Below are positions 62,484-64,000 of a stretch of 64,000 bases of DNA, one piece after another. A program made the translations under genes and the position numbers. How positions within the stretch are numbered: position 1 is the first letter of the stretch; each line of letters begins with the position of its first letter. The notes below the pieces were generated by a model. That model saw nothing but the letters and a program-made list of their open reading frames with translations, ran no database searches and was not told the DNA's origin. Source of the DNA: Diadophis punctatus similis (Eukaryota; Chordata; Lepidosauria; Squamata; Dipsadidae). The stretch lies in NCBI GenBank assembly GCA_023053685.1, contig JALIGW010000029.1, positions 1,034,501-1,098,500 on the forward strand, written 5' to 3'.

Positions 62484-62512
62484 GTAAGTAACAGTTGCTG
62501 CAGGGGACGTGG

Positions 62513-62522
62513 TGGTGGTGGT

Positions 62523-62577
<55 letters not shown>
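62513..62577. repeat. TG dinucleotide microsatellite
   Basis: A (GTG) start followed by a pure (TG)n tract about 30 bases after the exon 26 donor. Confidence 0.95.
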
Positions 62578-62579
<2 letters not shown>

Positions 62580-62784
62580 GTTGTAACTTGCATCACTTCC
62601 CCATACTAATAGACGGATAGAAAGCAAACTTCTGCCAAAGCCACAAAAAAGCTCTGAATGGGGTGAAAACAAAATCCGGATATACATTGCAAACAATTCA
62701 GAGTTAAGATCCTGAAGAAAGAAAGCGTATTGACAATTGATAACTTTCATTACAATTTGCTTGGTCACCCATAACAAATATATA

Positions 62785-63090
62785 CCGTATTTTTCGGAGT
62801 ATAAGACGCACCTTTTTCCTCCCTAAACGAGGCTGAAAATTTGGGTGCGTCTTATACTCCAAATGTAGCTTTTTCGAAGCTTTTTTTTCCAGCCCTAAAT
62901 CTTTGCAGGCTTGCTTTCATTCCTACTCCCTCTGAAAAAGGTTTTTTTCAGCCCTAACCAGGGGATAAAATAATGTGCTGAAGCTGACCAGACTAAGGAC
63001 GCTAGCCAGATGAATACCTGGTAGGCAGATTCCCCCCCCCCCTATTTTCCTCCCCCAAAACTAAGGTGCGTCTCATACTCCGAAAAACAC

Positions 63091-63092
<2 letters not shown>
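62785..63092. mobile_element. TA-flanked DNA transposon (CCGTATTTTTCGGAGTATAA family)
   Basis: Ends are CCGTATTTTTCGGAGTATAA and CATACTCCGAAAAACACGG, with TA on both sides. The interior is closely similar to the copy at 35524, including AGGGGATAAAATAATGTGCT. Confidence 0.88.

Positions 63093-63168
<76 letters not shown>
63093..63168. repeat. TA dinucleotide microsatellite at the transposon target site
   Basis: A pure (TA)n tract of about 38 units starts at the TA duplicate of the preceding transposon. Confidence 0.95.
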
Positions 63169-63171
<3 letters not shown>

Positions 63172-63183
63172 CAGTACTTAATG

Positions 63184-63235
63184 TACAGGTAGTCCTCGAC
63201 TTACGACCACAATTGAGGCCAAAAATTTATGTTGC
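63184..63235. mobile_element. Fragment of the GGTAGTCCTCGACTTACG transposon family
   Basis: TACAGGTAGTCCTCGACTTA and ACGACCACAATTGAGGCC match one end of the element at 50602-50995. The other end is missing. Confidence 0.75.
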
Positions 63236-63735
63236 TACCTTTATCTTTATTGCCATTTGATCTTATCTATCAATAAAAAAAATCAAAATCCAAGGTGTTT
63301 GAGATTTATCATAATCACCCCAAACTTCGTGACTTTCAAGTGCCTTAAAAAGGCAGAGAATTTTTCATGAACTCAGTTGGTTGGAGCCTCAGGAAGGACT
63401 GGATGAGTATGTGAACTTTGCTTTCTCTCAGTTTTTCATTCTTTTGCATACTATTGACTTCATTTCATCAGCCTTCATCTTTTAAAATAATTTTTGCTAA
63501 ATTTTGTCTGACGTTTGGTGAATATTTCTCCAAATATATGCATGGGGATGTGGCATTTCAGAGATGGCTAATGAAGTATATAACATTCCATCTCCTCTTT
63601 GTGTATACTTTACTCCCTCCCTTTCTATCCGGGTCAGTTTTATTTTAATTGAATTTTAAATTTAAGATCCCTTGTTATTCTTTTAGTATTTTACAGTGTA
63701 TTTTAATTGTATGTAAGACATCTAGATGAGCACCA
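63236..63735. other. Intron, no recognised element
   Basis: AT-rich intronic sequence after exon 26. No further SPEG exon was found before the window end. Confidence 0.5.
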
Positions 63736-63739
63736 TACA

Positions 63740-63923
<184 letters not shown>

Positions 63924-64000
63924 GCAGTCTTACCTCAGATGCATAATTTTTCCAAACATTTTACAGATTTTTCCTTAATATTTTAGCAAACAATGTCATA

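Noticed and set aside
62394..62777. 127-residue minus-strand frame
   Set aside because: It is antisense to exon 26 and reads through the TG microsatellite.

Overview
The window is vertebrate nuclear DNA, almost certainly from a squamate reptile and most likely a snake. The evidence is a mosaic of Sauria-type tRNA SINEs, CR1 LINEs whose 3' ends run into GAATA/GAATG pentamer microsatellites, many hAT-like MITEs with 8-bp target duplications, and other DNA transposons and simple repeats. They lie between the short, cleanly spliced exons of one large gene. No prokaryotic feature is present.

The whole window lies inside SPEG (striated muscle preferentially expressed protein kinase, plus strand). 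Twenty-six coding exons from 696 to 62483 can be placed with GT/AG boundaries and matching codon phase throughout (about 5.24 kb, about 1,746 codons). In order they encode: the disordered linker after the first Ig domain (exons 1-3, 696-15445); Ig2 (16956-19153); a short acidic linker with the start of the APEG1 short form (24772-24980); Ig3 to Ig6 (25226-44011); a fibronectin III domain (44420-48312); Ig7 (51150-52537); Ig8 (52842-53764); and protein kinase domain 1 (54440-62483). The exon for Ig1 lies upstream. The end of kinase 1, Ig9, the second FN3 and kinase 2 lie downstream. Exon identities rest on my recollection of human SPEG plus splice phase; no alignment was run.

The locus appears to hold a nested short gene form. 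A CpG-rich segment with a GC box and TATA box (about 19.4-20.0 kb) sits just before the exon holding the APEG1-type start codon (24900). In the intron after the Ig3 exon there is an alternative last exon (28990 to about 29935) with a quick stop and an AATAAA signal. Together these predict a single-Ig APEG1 product of 119 residues.

The introns carry the other notable content. Two copies of one DNA transposon family (3497-4891 and 12003-12826) carry different GC-rich, host-like inserts. One insert reads on the minus strand as the first coding exon of the amino-acid transporter SLC7A10 (Asc-1), so this looks like a gene-fragment-capturing element. Other introns hold nested hAT elements with readable target duplications, long palindromes, a G-rich L1-like 3' end and LINE reverse-transcriptase remnants.
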